Shown piece by piece: positions 1-8,488 of a stretch of DNA of 64,000 nt. Position 1 is the first letter of the stretch. Each line of letters starts with the position of its first letter. Source of the stretch: CAXMNX01 sp964194845 (GTDB lineage: Bacteria > Pseudomonadota > Alphaproteobacteria > Rhodobacterales > Rhodobacteraceae); contig CAXMNX010000025.1 of assembly GCA_964194845.1 (NCBI GenBank), forward strand, positions 1 through 64,000. The letters run 5' to 3'. The position numbers were made by a program, and so were the translations under genes. The notes below the pieces were generated by a model, which made no database searches, was not told the origin of the DNA, and saw only the letters and a program-made list of their open reading frames with translations.

Positions 1-108
1 TTTGGAACATGGGTTGTGCAAAAGCGCCAAAACTTCACGCTGTCACCATGGCACCGAGATCAACGGTCCGGTTACTTTGGCCGCGTTTTATTCATCGCGG
101 ATCTGGGC

Positions 109-681
109 TCAGGTTTTGATCTGTTCACCGCGCGCAAGTGCCGCGACACCTGTTCGCGCCACTTCTTCAAGACCCAGCGGTCGCATCAAATCGGCAAACG
201 CGTCGATCTTTTCGGGCGCGCCGGTGATCTCGAATACAAAGCTTTCAAGGGTGGAATCGACGACATTTGCCCGGAAAATATCCGCGAGCCGCAGCGCCTC
301 GACCCGTTTCTCCCCGGTGCCGGTAACCTTGAACAGGCCAAGCTCGCGTTCCACCGACGGCCCCTCGACCGTCAGGTCGTGGACCTCGTGCACAGGCACG
401 ATCCGCCCCAACTGCGCTTTGATCTGCTCGATGACGCTGGGAGTTCCGGCGGTGACGATGGTGATCCGGCTGCGGTGCCCGGCGTGATCGATCTCTGCCA
501 CGGTCAGGCTTTCGATGTTGTAGCCACGACCCGCGAAGAGCCCGATCACGCGCGCCAGCACACCCGCTTCGTTATCAACGACCACTGCCAATGTGTGCCG
601 TTCGACACCTTGCTCGTGATAGTCGCGCAGGTCGTAGGCAGAATGGCTGGAGGAGCCTTTTTTGATTTTGAGTGCGGACAT
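109..681 (-). CDS. ilvN: Acetolactate synthase small (regulatory) subunit
   Basis: Regulatory subunit of acetohydroxyacid synthase, which makes acetolactate and acetohydroxybutyrate, the first common step of valine, leucine and isoleucine synthesis. At 190 aa it is slightly longer than the usual 160-170 because of about 25 extra N-terminal residues. An N-terminal ACT domain is visible at about 29-105, with the ligand-site stretch NEAGVLARVIGLFAGRGYNI at 37-56; the C-terminal ACT-like half follows (about 105-185). It lies 46 bp downstream of ilvB on the same strand, so the two subunits are made together and should share the leader-peptide attenuator upstream. Valine feedback through the ACT domain is family knowledge. 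Also named ilvH. Confidence 0.95.
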   Translation of the reverse strand: MSALKIKKGSSSHSAYDLRDYHEQGVERHTLAVVVDNEAGVLARVIGLFAGRGYNIESLTVAEIDHAGHRSRITIVTAGTPSVIEQIKAQLGRIVPVHEVHDLTVEGPSVERELGLFKVTGTGEKRVEALRLADIFRANVVDSTLESFVFEITGAPEKIDAFADLMRPLGLEEVARTGVAALARGEQIKT

Positions 682-727
682 TTTATCTTCTTCTAAATTG
701 AATGTTCGAAGGGGGATGCGGAGTAAT

Positions 728-2488
728 TCAAACCATCACCGCCCCGCCTTCTTTGATAGCATCCTTAGTCGAGGCCTCGCCCAACAGCATCGTGTTGTGG
801 GCTTCTCCGCTCGGGATCATCGGAAAGCAGTTTTCGTGCTTTTCGATCATGCAGTCGAAAATGACCGGCCCGTCGTGGTTGACCATTTCCATGATTGCGT
901 CATCCAGATCGGCGGGATCGTGGCACTTGATGCCCTTTGCACCAAAGGCCTCGGCCAGCTTGACAAAATCAGGCAAAGCCTCGGACCAGGAATGCGAATA
1001 TCGCTCGCCGTGCAGCAATTCCTGCCACTGGCGCACCATGCCCAGGCGTTCATTGTTCATGATGAACTGTTTGACGGGCAGATTATGCTGCACTGCCGTT
1101 CCCATTTCCTGCATGTTCATCAGCCAGGACGCTTCACCGGCGACATTGATCACCAACGCGCCCGGGTGCGCCATCTGAACGCCAATAGACGCGGGAAAAC
1201 CGTAACCCATCGTGCCAAGTCCGCCGGAAGTCATCCACCGGTGCGGCTCGTTGAAGCCGATGTATTGTGCTGCCCACATCTGATGCTGGCCAACCTCGGT
1301 GCAGATGAATCGGTTCGGGTGATCTTTGGTCAGTGCTTCCAGTCGCGCGACGGCGTGCTGCGGGCGGATCGTTTTGCCCTTTTGCTCGAACGCCAGACAA
1401 TCAACGGCGCGCCATTCTTCGATTTGCGACCACCACTTCTTGACAGCCCCGCCATCGGTCTTTCGCCCGCGGTTTTTCCAAATGCGCAGCATGTCTTCCA
1501 ACACATGCGCCACGTCACCGATGATCGGCCAGTCGACGTGGATCACCTTATTGATGGACGAAGGATCAATATCGACATGGGCCTTTTTCGACTTCGGGCT
1601 GAAATCCTGCACGCGGCCAGTAATCCGGTCATCGAACCGCGCGCCGATGTTGATCATCAGATCGCAGCCGTGCATCGCCAGATTGGCCTCGTAAAGACCG
1701 TGCATCCCGAGCATGCCCAACCAATTCTTGCCGGTGGCGGGATAGGCGCCGAGCCCCATCAAAGTCGAGGTGATGGGAAATCCGGTTGCGTCCACAAGCT
1801 CGCGCAGCAACTGGCTGGCCGCCAGGCCCGAGTTGATCACGCCACCGCCAGTGTAGAAAACGGGTTTCTTCGCCTTTTCAATCGCTTCAACGACTGAAGT
1901 TATTGTCGCGGCGTCGCCCTTGACCTGCGGTTTGTAGTGCCCGGTCGATGCGGCCTTCGGCGTCACGTAAGTGCCGGTGGCGAACTGAACATCCTTCGGG
2001 ATATCGACCAGAACCGGCCCCGGTCGGCCGTTCATCGCGACGTGAAACGCCTGGTGAATGGTTTCGGCAAGCCGGTCTGTCTCCCGCACCAGCCAGTTGT
2101 GTTTGGTGCAGGGCCGCGTGATGCCGACGGTGTCGGCTTCCTGAAACGCATCATTGCCGATCATGAAGGTCGGAACCTGACCGGTCAGGACGACGATTGG
2201 GATCGAGTCCATAAGCGCGTCCGTAATACCCGTCACCGCGTTTGTCGCACCCGGACCGGAAGTCACCAGGCAAACACCCGGCCTGCCGGTTGAGCGCGCA
2301 TAGCCTTCGGCGGCATGAACGGCACCTTGTTCGTGGCGGACGAGGACGTGCCGGATCTGGTTTTGCTGAAATATTTCGTCATAGATCGGCAGGACAGCGC
2401 CGCCGGGATAGCCGAACACCACATCCACACCCTGATCCTTCAGGGCTTCCACGACCATTTTCGCTCCGGTCATCTGCGTTTTCGTCAT
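728..2488 (-). CDS. ilvB: Acetolactate synthase large (catalytic) subunit
   Basis: Thiamine diphosphate enzyme that condenses pyruvate with pyruvate or 2-oxobutyrate in branched-chain amino acid synthesis. From the chosen start it is 586 aa, the family norm. Visible motifs are the N-terminal GYPGGAVLP stretch (26-34) and the catalytic glutamate in RHEQGA (about Glu52). The C-terminal ThDP/Mg site reads AGEASWLMN where most homologues have a GDGSF-like motif; I recall this variant from alphaproteobacterial relatives. The reading frame opens at 2548, but the ATG at 2488 has AAGGA about 10 nt upstream. The earlier codons would lie inside the attenuator terminator, so they are excluded. First gene of the ilvB-ilvN operon. 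Confidence 0.95.
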   Translation of the reverse strand: MTKTQMTGAKMVVEALKDQGVDVVFGYPGGAVLPIYDEIFQQNQIRHVLVRHEQGAVHAAEGYARSTGRPGVCLVTSGPGATNAVTGITDALMDSIPIVVLTGQVPTFMIGNDAFQEADTVGITRPCTKHNWLVRETDRLAETIHQAFHVAMNGRPGPVLVDIPKDVQFATGTYVTPKAASTGHYKPQVKGDAATITSVVEAIEKAKKPVFYTGGGVINSGLAASQLLRELVDATGFPITSTLMGLGAYPATGKNWLGMLGMHGLYEANLAMHGCDLMINIGARFDDRITGRVQDFSPKSKKAHVDIDPSSINKVIHVDWPIIGDVAHVLEDMLRIWKNRGRKTDGGAVKKWWSQIEEWRAVDCLAFEQKGKTIRPQHAVARLEALTKDHPNRFICTEVGQHQMWAAQYIGFNEPHRWMTSGGLGTMGYGFPASIGVQMAHPGALVINVAGEASWLMNMQEMGTAVQHNLPVKQFIMNNERLGMVRQWQELLHGERYSHSWSEALPDFVKLAEAFGAKGIKCHDPADLDDAIMEMVNHDGPVIFDCMIEKHENCFPMIPSGEAHNTMLLGEASTKDAIKEGGAVMV

Positions 2489-2515
2489 CGCGCCGTTTTC
2501 CTTCATGTCTCGCGC

Positions 2516-2544
2516 AAAAAAAAGCCCCCGGGGTTTCCGAGGGC
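2516..2544 (-). terminator. ilv attenuator terminator
   Basis: On the minus strand an 8-bp GC-rich stem (GCCCTCGG / CCGGGGGC, one U-G wobble) with loop AAACC is followed by eight U residues. It lies between the leader peptide stop (2568) and the ilvB start (2488), the position of a transcription attenuator controlled by translation of the leader. Confidence 0.88.
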
Positions 2545-2567
2545 GCATGGGGTAGTTCAGGGTTCCG

Positions 2568-2615
2568 TCACCGGCCCATGCGCAATGTCCCTACCACCAC
2601 GAGAATCCGCTCCAT
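2568..2615 (-). CDS. ilv operon leader peptide (15 aa)
   Basis: A 15-codon ORF, MERILVVVGTLRMGR, starts 8 nt after an AGGAG ribosome binding site and ends 23 nt before the intrinsic terminator in front of ilvB. Residues 4-8 are Ile-Leu-Val-Val-Val, precisely the end products of the pathway. By analogy with enterobacterial ilv leaders, stalling at these codons when charged branched-chain tRNAs are scarce should favour an antiterminator and let transcription enter ilvB-ilvN. The peptide itself probably has no function. The ORF, Shine-Dalgarno site and terminator are seen directly; the mechanism is inferred. Confidence 0.85.
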   Translation of the reverse strand: MERILVVVGTLRMGR

Positions 2616-2643
2616 AAAGGGGCTCCTAAGCTTAAGTTCAGAG

Positions 2644-2672
2644 ACACTAGGCGGGCCAGAATTGCCCGTCAA
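2644..2672 (-). promoter_or_regulatory. Predicted sigma-70 promoter of the ilv operon
   Basis: On the minus strand TTGACG (2667-2672) is separated by 17 bp from TAGTGT (2644-2649). Transcription would begin near 2637, about 20 nt before the leader peptide ATG. Spacing and the downstream leader ORF support it; the -10 box is a weak match. Confidence 0.6.
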
Positions 2673-2711
2673 CAGGGAATTTTGGAAATTTACTGTCGTG
2701 TGTCGCCGATA

Positions 2712-2754
2712 ATTATTCCGAAGATTGCGGAAAAACGGCGAATTTCGGAATAAT
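2712..2754. promoter_or_regulatory. 11-bp inverted repeat upstream of ilv promoter
   Basis: Perfect 11-bp arms ATTATTCCGAA (2712-2722) and TTCGGAATAAT (2744-2754) flank a 21-bp centre that contains a further CGGAA (2728-2732). The outer arms and the inner half-sites give several copies of a TTCCG/CGGAA element. It ends about 40 bp upstream of the -35 box of the ilv promoter, a position for an activator such as an Lrp/AsnC-type protein. It could equally serve the divergent TRAP operon. No T-tract follows on either side, so a terminator is less likely. Confidence 0.45.
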
Positions 2755-3070
2755 CCAGAAATATTTTCACCCTTCTTGCGCTTCTTGTCATGCGATTAAT
2801 TCAGTTGAACGCACCGATCTGCCGGACGCTGCCGGTTCCTTGCCGCATAGAATTTTCCGGGCGCTCTGTCCCCGCCGGCCTTCCGATCCCATCGTGGGCT
2901 ATCCAGGTTTTCGGATGGCACAATTTCGCCAGGGCGAGATGCAAAGGCGACGACGCTGCTAGCGGTTCGCCTGAGGAACGCGCGAGGCCACGGCAGAATT
3001 CTCTGAATCCATGATGTTTTTGGTTTTCCTCGTCCATCCTTGGCGCTAGTCTTTGAACACTTTCAACGAT
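2755..3070. other. Gene-free stretch between ilv control region and TRAP operon
   Basis: About 315 bp with no convincing gene. A 74-codon frame at 2790-3014 (plus strand) has no clear ribosome binding site or recognisable family and I do not accept it. The stretch probably carries the promoter and a long 5' leader of the TRAP operon. Confidence 0.5.
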
Positions 3071-3072
3071 CC

Positions 3073-3095
3073 GCCTGCCAAAGGCGGGCATTTTT
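3073..3095 (+). terminator. Terminator-like hairpin in the dctP leader
   Basis: A 7-bp stem (GCCTGCC / GGCGGGC with one U-G pair, loop AAA) is followed by GCA... TTTTT-type residues ending at 3095. It ends about 20 nt before the dctP start and just before the GGAGGA site. With no gene upstream on this strand, it may be an attenuator in the leader or simply a leftover terminator. Confidence 0.45.
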
Positions 3096-3115
3096 AAATG
3101 GGAGGAACTAACCAC

Positions 3116-4198
3116 ATGGATCGTCGTTCATTTCTGAAAAACACGGCACTTGGCGGGACTGCTGTCGCCGCAACAGCGCTTGCAGCACCCGCATATGCGC
3201 AAGGCAAGCGCACGTTAACCATGGTCACGTCATGGGGCCGTGGCCTTGCGGGCGTTTTTGACGCCGCGCAGAAAGCAGCCGACAACATCACCGCTGTCAC
3301 CGATGGCCAGCTAACCGTTGAGGTAAAAGCGGCGGGCGAACTTGTTGGCGCATTTGAAGTCTTCGACGCCGTGACCGCCGGTCAGGCCGATATGTATCAC
3401 GCCGCCGACTACTATTTCATCAACCAGCATCCGGGCCTGGCGTTCTTTACCGGCGTGCCGTTTGGCATGACCGCAACCGAGCTGAACAACTGGTATTATC
3501 ATGGCAACGGCATGGCGCTTCATGATGAGGTCGGCGAAATCTTTGGCCTTAAGTCGTTCCTGGCTGGAAATACCGGCACGCAGGCTGGCGGTTGGTTCCG
3601 CAAGGAGATTAACGGACCTGAAGACTTCAATGGCCTCAAGTTCCGTATGCCCGGCCTTGGCGGTCGTGTGCTTGGCAATATGGGCGCCAGCGTCCAGAAC
3701 CTACCAGGTGCGGAAGTGTATCAGGCACTGGCGTCCGGCGCGATTGACGGAACCGAATGGATTGGTCCGTGGGCCGACGAAAAAGCCGGTTTCCAGGAGA
3801 TCACCAAGTTCTACTACACCGCTGGTATGCACGAGCCGTCGGCAGGTCTGACGCTTGCGACTAACCGCGAGGTGTTTGAAAGCCTTACACCGGCTCAACA
3901 AGCAGCGATCGAGGTTTCAGCAGGTCACGCCAATGTTTGGAACCTCAGTCAGTACTTGATGAACAATGGAGCCGCTCTGCAGCGCCTTCAAGCCGGTGGC
4001 GTTCAGGTTCTTGAATTCCCCGACAGCGTCTGGGACGGCATGTTCGAGGCTTCGAAATCGGTTTATGCGGAGTTCATGGGCGATGAGTTGTTCAAAAAGA
4101 TCAACGACGACTACTTCGCGTCTATGGAAGACAGCTCGGGCTGGCTGACACAGTCGATTGGCGCCTATCGCGCGCAGCGCGACCGCGTTCGCGGCTGA
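3116..4198 (+). CDS. TRAP transporter substrate-binding protein (DctP type, 2-oxoacid-like)
   Basis: Periplasmic solute receptor of a TRAP transporter, 360 aa. The N-terminus (MDRRSFLKN, then an Ala-rich stretch to AYA-Q at about 28) is a twin-arginine signal peptide, so it is exported folded. The central stretch NLPGAEVYQALASGAIDGTEW resembles the TakP/lactate-binding branch, where Arg, Glu and Trp hold a monocarboxylic 2-oxo or hydroxy acid; the substrate is therefore inferred as a 2-oxoacid or related acid. The start at 3116 is used because GGAGGA lies 10-15 nt upstream; an in-frame ATG at 3098 precedes that site. First gene of the operon with the two permeases. Confidence 0.9.
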   Translation: MDRRSFLKNTALGGTAVAATALAAPAYAQGKRTLTMVTSWGRGLAGVFDAAQKAADNITAVTDGQLTVEVKAAGELVGAFEVFDAVTAGQADMYHAADYYFINQHPGLAFFTGVPFGMTATELNNWYYHGNGMALHDEVGEIFGLKSFLAGNTGTQAGGWFRKEINGPEDFNGLKFRMPGLGGRVLGNMGASVQNLPGAEVYQALASGAIDGTEWIGPWADEKAGFQEITKFYYTAGMHEPSAGLTLATNREVFESLTPAQQAAIEVSAGHANVWNLSQYLMNNGAALQRLQAGGVQVLEFPDSVWDGMFEASKSVYAEFMGDELFKKINDDYFASMEDSSGWLTQSIGAYRAQRDRVRG

Positions 4199-4213
4199 AA
4201 TCGGTAACAACGC

Positions 4214-4240
4214 GACGGGTTCCGCTTGGCGGGGCCCGTC
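4214..4240 (+). promoter_or_regulatory. Intercistronic stem-loop after dctP
   Basis: GACGGG (4214-4219) pairs with CCCGTC (4235-4240) in the 85-bp gap between the binding protein and permease genes. No T-tract follows. Such hairpins commonly protect the binding-protein mRNA so that it exceeds the permeases; that role is inferred. Confidence 0.45.
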
Positions 4241-4283
4241 GATTTCCGAGCGCTGACGCCTAAGTAAAAAAACGGGGGAGGGG

Positions 4284-5186
4284 ATGCTGGACGCCGTCAC
4301 CTGGCTTTTCACGAATATCGCACTGGCATTCGTGAACTTCGGATATGCCCTGACGCATCCGGGAGAGTGGCTCGACTGGTCGAACAAGGAATCGCTGATG
4401 CGGTTCATTTACTATGGCGGGTCCGCTGAGTTTTTCTTCATTCTTTTCACCGCGTTTCTCATCCTGACCGCGGTCGGGTTCTGGCGAAACAGCGTGATGT
4501 GGGGGGCAGTCCGCCTATTCGAGGGTGTGGCAAACACATTTGGCCGCGTCTTCGCCTGGGCCGGGTTGCTGATGGTCATTCAGCAGATCATCATCATCTT
4601 CATGCAGCGGATATTCACATCCGCGCAAATATCCATCGGCTTCGGGGCGACTTTCACCAAAGACGTCAGCTGGTGGGCAGAAGAGCTTAAGTTTTACAAC
4701 GCCATGATCGTGACGCTTTGCGTGACCTACACCTTCGTGCAGGGCGGGCACGTGCGCGTTGACCTGATCTATTCCGCGGTGAGCTATCGCAAGAAGAAGA
4801 TGATCGACATGTTCGGGTCGCTTTTCTTCATGATGCCGGTGGCGGTTCTGACCTGGATGTATGGTTGGTATTTTCTCTGGCGGCATTTGGTGACACCGAA
4901 CCCATCGGCCTCGGATTCGCTGGAAAAGCTGATGCTGAAGTCCCGCGCATTGAAATGGAATGTCGAAACCATCGGCTTCAGCCCAAACGGCTTCAACGGC
5001 TATTTCCTCTTCAAGATACTGTTGGTGGCCTACGCGGGGCTGGTCTTCCTGCACGCTATTGCCTTTTTCTATCGCTCATATCTCGAGTGGAAAGAGGGGC
5101 CCGAAAGTGAAGGCAAATATCTCGATCGTGACATTCTTGGCGATGACGATGCCGACTTTGTTCACGCCATCGAAGAACATCACTAG
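4284..5186 (+). CDS. TRAP transporter small permease (DctQ type)
   Basis: Small membrane subunit of the TRAP transporter that contacts the large permease and the binding protein. At 300 aa it is much longer than the common 160-200 aa. There is an added N-terminal part (about 1-90) with its own hydrophobic segment at 47-67. The DctQ-like four-helix core follows at about 90-275, including YTFVQGGHVRVDLIY, a hallmark of the family. A very strong ribosome binding site (GGGGGAGGGG) lies just before the ATG. Lies 85 bp after the binding protein and 12 bp before the large permease. Enlarged DctQ proteins occur in the 2-oxoacid type systems, in agreement with the neighbours. Confidence 0.88.
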   Translation: MLDAVTWLFTNIALAFVNFGYALTHPGEWLDWSNKESLMRFIYYGGSAEFFFILFTAFLILTAVGFWRNSVMWGAVRLFEGVANTFGRVFAWAGLLMVIQQIIIIFMQRIFTSAQISIGFGATFTKDVSWWAEELKFYNAMIVTLCVTYTFVQGGHVRVDLIYSAVSYRKKKMIDMFGSLFFMMPVAVLTWMYGWYFLWRHLVTPNPSASDSLEKLMLKSRALKWNVETIGFSPNGFNGYFLFKILLVAYAGLVFLHAIAFFYRSYLEWKEGPESEGKYLDRDILGDDDADFVHAIEEHH

Positions 5187-5198
5187 GGGGCCGGGGGC

Positions 5199-7553
5199 AT
5201 GTTGTTTGGTTTAGACGGCGTACAAATTGGTCTGCTTATCGTCTTTTTGTTCCTCTTCGGCGGTATCCTGTCCGGTTTCCCCGTAGCCTTCGCCATCGGC
5301 GGGTCGGCGATCATCTCGTTTGGTGTCCTTGCCGGGCTCGACGGTGCGGGGTTGTTGATCCATCAGGCAATTGACACCGGGTCAGCGGAATATGCCGGTC
5401 TGATTGCCGAGGGCCTTCGCCCCGATGGTATTTCGATATTCCGATACCCGGATTTACCGCGCATCGGCGAGCCGGTGTTTCCGCGTGGCTGGGAAGTCGC
5501 GCTGGACCGAAACGTCTCATTCATCGTGAACCGGATGAACGAACGGGTGCTGGCGGGTCAGTCTATCGAGACGCTGCTGGCCGTCTTGATGTTCGTGCTG
5601 ATGGGGATCACGCTGGAACGCTCGAAGATTGCCAATGACCTGCTTTTGACCATGGCGCGGGTTTTTGGGCCGCTGCCGGGCGGGTTGGCGGTGTCAATTG
5701 TGGTCGTGGGTGCGTTTCTGGCGGCTTCAACGGGGATTGTCGGTGCGACGGTCGTGACAATGGGTCTGCTCGCGCTGCCGACAATGCTCAGGAACAGATA
5801 CTCGCCAGAGCTTGCGACCGGTGTGATCGCGGCCGCGGGCACGCTGGGTCAGATTATCCCGCCGTCGATTGTCATTGTGCTTTTGGGGACGCTGGCGGGC
5901 GACCTATATTCTACGGCACAGGAGGATCGCGCGAATTCGGCCGGCTGTTCGGATGCCCTGACCTATCTCGGCGAGCCTGCGGTGGTTTCGGTCGGAACGC
6001 TGTTTCAGGCCGCCCTTCTACCCGGGATCATGTTGGCGGTGCTTTATGCGCTCTACGCATTTTGCTACGCGCTTTTGAACCCGACCAAGGCGCCGGCCGT
6101 GCAGATGGGGTCGACGAACAGTGAGGTTATCACCCGGAACGAGGCCCTGACCTGGTTCCTGGGCGCGCCGATTGTGCTGATCGGCGGATTGCTTTTGCTG
6201 TCGTCGGCTGGGGTTGTCGGCAGCCAGAATGTAACCGTCGGGTCGTTCAGCGACGCAGGCGAAACTGCGGCGTTGCGGACCAACGTATCCGATGCGTGTC
6301 AAGCCTCGATGATCGAGCTGCACGGCCAGGGCGCATGGGACACCGCGGTGGCCGAGCAGGACGCGATCGACGCCGCAGGCGGTGTTCAGCAAGCCCAGGC
6401 GCTAAGCGAAGAAGAGCGCGCCGGGCTGCTTGTCGAAAAACTCAGGAATGCACCGCCGGTTGGCACAGGCATAGCGATTGGGCTGTTGGTGCTGGCGCTT
6501 GTCCTGACAACGGCGAAAGGCATTTCACCATCATCGGATCCGCGACCGCTTTGGATCGGGCTGGGCGCGGTGGCGGCCGCGTTGTTGGTTGACACGGTGT
6601 TTATCTCGCCGCTCAGCACGCCAGGGATTACCTTCCTGTGGTTGCTGGCACCACTTGTGGTCATCCTTTGGGCGTGCAGATACGCCTCTGAGCTTCTTGG
6701 TCGAAACGAACTGTTGCGCGTAGTTTTTCCGCCGCTGGTACTGATCGTCGCCGTGTTGGGCTCGATCCTTGGCGGGATTACCAACCCGACACCGGCGGCG
6801 GCATTGGGCGCGGGCGGCGCGATCATGCTTGCGGCCTACCGGAAGCTGAAAGACGAAGAGAAATCGGGCCGGATCATAATAATGGTGACCTTTGCGGTCG
6901 TCATCATGATCCTGATCGGTATCAACTTCGATCTGCGTGTGAACAAGGCAAACGTTGGCCTGGAAAATTGGCTGGCGTTCATCGTCGCGAAGGCGGCCTA
7001 TCTGTTTGCTCTCTTTGGTCTGTTTTACGGCTGCTGGGTTCTTCTTCGCTCGGGCGTCTTAAGACCCGTGGTCCGGGAAACCGCCAAGGTCACCTCGATG
7101 GTATTTACCATCCTCATCGGGTCGCAGTTGCTGAACCTGGTGGTCATTTCGTTCGGTGGCGAGGAGTATATTCAGGATTTTCTCAAAAGCTTTGACAACG
7201 AGATCAAGGTCTTCCTGATTGTGATGCTCGTCCTGTTTGTGCTCGGTTTCGTGCTGGACTTCCTCGAAATCATCTACATCGTCATCCCGATTGTCGGGCC
7301 GGTGATATATGGCGGTACATTTGATCCAAAATGGGTCACGATCATGATTGCTGTAAACCTGCAAACATCGTTCCTTACACCACCATTCGGGTTTGCGTTG
7401 TTCTATCTGCGTGGTGTTGCACCGCCGGAGGTGACAACGACGCACATCTATCGCGGAATCGTGCCGTTTGTATTGATACAGGTGTTGGGTCTGGCGCTGC
7501 TCTGGTATTTCCCAAGCGTGGTCACGATCCTTCCCGATCTGATCCCGAATTGA
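5199..7553 (+). CDS. TRAP transporter large permease (DctM type), enlarged
   Basis: Sodium-driven membrane channel of the TRAP transporter. The family hallmarks are present: an N-terminal GGILSGFPVAFAIGG segment, the AASTGIVGATVVTMGLLALP helix, LGQIIPPSIVIVLLG, and near the C-terminus a PPFGFALFYLRGV motif. The protein is 784 aa, against about 430 aa for classical DctM. The excess sits in hydrophilic inserts at about 50-110, 245-265 and 350-425 and in added helices at about 425-560. No frameshift or stop interrupts it, so it is likely functional. Long DctM proteins of this sort go with DctQ of 250-300 aa, as here. The role of the inserts is unknown. Confidence 0.9.
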   Translation: MLFGLDGVQIGLLIVFLFLFGGILSGFPVAFAIGGSAIISFGVLAGLDGAGLLIHQAIDTGSAEYAGLIAEGLRPDGISIFRYPDLPRIGEPVFPRGWEVALDRNVSFIVNRMNERVLAGQSIETLLAVLMFVLMGITLERSKIANDLLLTMARVFGPLPGGLAVSIVVVGAFLAASTGIVGATVVTMGLLALPTMLRNRYSPELATGVIAAAGTLGQIIPPSIVIVLLGTLAGDLYSTAQEDRANSAGCSDALTYLGEPAVVSVGTLFQAALLPGIMLAVLYALYAFCYALLNPTKAPAVQMGSTNSEVITRNEALTWFLGAPIVLIGGLLLLSSAGVVGSQNVTVGSFSDAGETAALRTNVSDACQASMIELHGQGAWDTAVAEQDAIDAAGGVQQAQALSEEERAGLLVEKLRNAPPVGTGIAIGLLVLALVLTTAKGISPSSDPRPLWIGLGAVAAALLVDTVFISPLSTPGITFLWLLAPLVVILWACRYASELLGRNELLRVVFPPLVLIVAVLGSILGGITNPTPAAALGAGGAIMLAAYRKLKDEEKSGRIIIMVTFAVVIMILIGINFDLRVNKANVGLENWLAFIVAKAAYLFALFGLFYGCWVLLRSGVLRPVVRETAKVTSMVFTILIGSQLLNLVVISFGGEEYIQDFLKSFDNEIKVFLIVMLVLFVLGFVLDFLEIIYIVIPIVGPVIYGGTFDPKWVTIMIAVNLQTSFLTPPFGFALFYLRGVAPPEVTTTHIYRGIVPFVLIQVLGLALLWYFPSVVTILPDLIPN

Positions 7554-7569
7554 GCTGAAGTCACTCAGC

Positions 7570-8400
7570 CTACCGCGACGTCGGCCGCGTGTCCGGCAAA
7601 TTGATCCGCGCCACCTGTTCTGCAATCGGATCGGTCGAAAGCGGGTGGGTGTCCGAGGTGTATTTCGCCGGATCACCAATATTGCGCCATTCCCCGCGAT
7701 AGTAGATCTCAAGCGCCGAGAACCGTGCCTTGTAGCTCATTTTGGTCGAGCCCGGGACCCAATAACCAAGGTAGACGTAAGGCAAACCGGCGTCTTTCGC
7801 GATTTCGATATGATCAAGAATGACATATGTGCCCAAGCTGGAGGCCGCGAGCGAGGGTGCGTAAAAGCTGTAGACCATGCTAATCCCGTCATCCAGCACG
7901 TCGGTCAGGCTGACGGCCGCAAGCGTCTTGTTGCCCGAATTGCTGGCTTCGGTGTATTCGATCACCCGGCTGCGAATGGGTGTTTCTTCGATCATTGCCG
8001 CAAATTCGAATATATCCATGTCCGCCATGCCGCCGTCCGCATGGCGACTGTCAAGGTAGTCGCGAAAAAGCGCGTATTGCTCTTCTGTCGCCCAGGGCGA
8101 CGTGGCCTCGCGACGAAGCATTGAGTTTCGCCGCAGTGTCTTTTTCTGGCTTCGTGATGGATTGAAATCGTTAACGCGAATGCGCGCCGAAAGGCAGGCC
8201 GAACATTCTGAACACGACGGGCGGTAAAGGACGTTCTGCGAGCGCCGAAAGCCTTGTTTTGATAAGGTATCGTTCAGCTTTTCGGCATAGTCGCCCTGTA
8301 ACGCCGTGAACAGCTTTCGCTCGAGCCGCCCTTCAAGATAGGGGCAAGGTTGCGGTGCCGTCACATAAAACTGGGGCGCAATGGGAAGACTGTGGCGCAT
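7570..8400 (-). CDS. bpt: Leucyl/arginyl-tRNA--protein transferase (Bpt/Ate family)
   Basis: Transfers an amino acid, usually leucine in bacteria, from aminoacyl-tRNA to proteins with N-terminal Asp or Glu, marking them for ClpAP degradation (N-degron pathway). 276 aa, normal for the family. The N-terminal half has the cysteine cluster PSCSECSACLSARIRV (about 61-76), and the C-terminal part has the GNAT-like core with YVYLGYWVPGSTKMSYKARF. It is convergent with the TRAP operon, whose stop is 16 bp away. Family assignment is firm; whether leucine or arginine is used cannot be read from sequence. Confidence 0.92.
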   Translation of the reverse strand: MRHSLPIAPQFYVTAPQPCPYLEGRLERKLFTALQGDYAEKLNDTLSKQGFRRSQNVLYRPSCSECSACLSARIRVNDFNPSRSQKKTLRRNSMLRREATSPWATEEQYALFRDYLDSRHADGGMADMDIFEFAAMIEETPIRSRVIEYTEASNSGNKTLAAVSLTDVLDDGISMVYSFYAPSLAASSLGTYVILDHIEIAKDAGLPYVYLGYWVPGSTKMSYKARFSALEIYYRGEWRNIGDPAKYTSDTHPLSTDPIAEQVARINLPDTRPTSR

Positions 8401-8488
8401 GAACCCATCTGGGCAGTTGTCTAGCGGTTCTTCCCGGGCACGTTAACAACTTGCTGCCAATGCGCCAATCCCCAATTCCGGCGAGGCA

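Noticed and set aside
662..1897. 411-codon frame opposite to ilvB
   Set aside because: A shadow frame of ilvB: no start signal, no known family, and full overlap with a firmly identified gene.
2790..3014. 74-codon frame in the gap before dctP
   Set aside because: No Shine-Dalgarno site, unlikely amino acid composition, no family; probably part of the TRAP leader.
5199..7553. Frameshifted or fused DctM
   Set aside because: The frame is intact from start to stop, both family ends are present, and long DctM proteins exist; the inserts are not separate genes.
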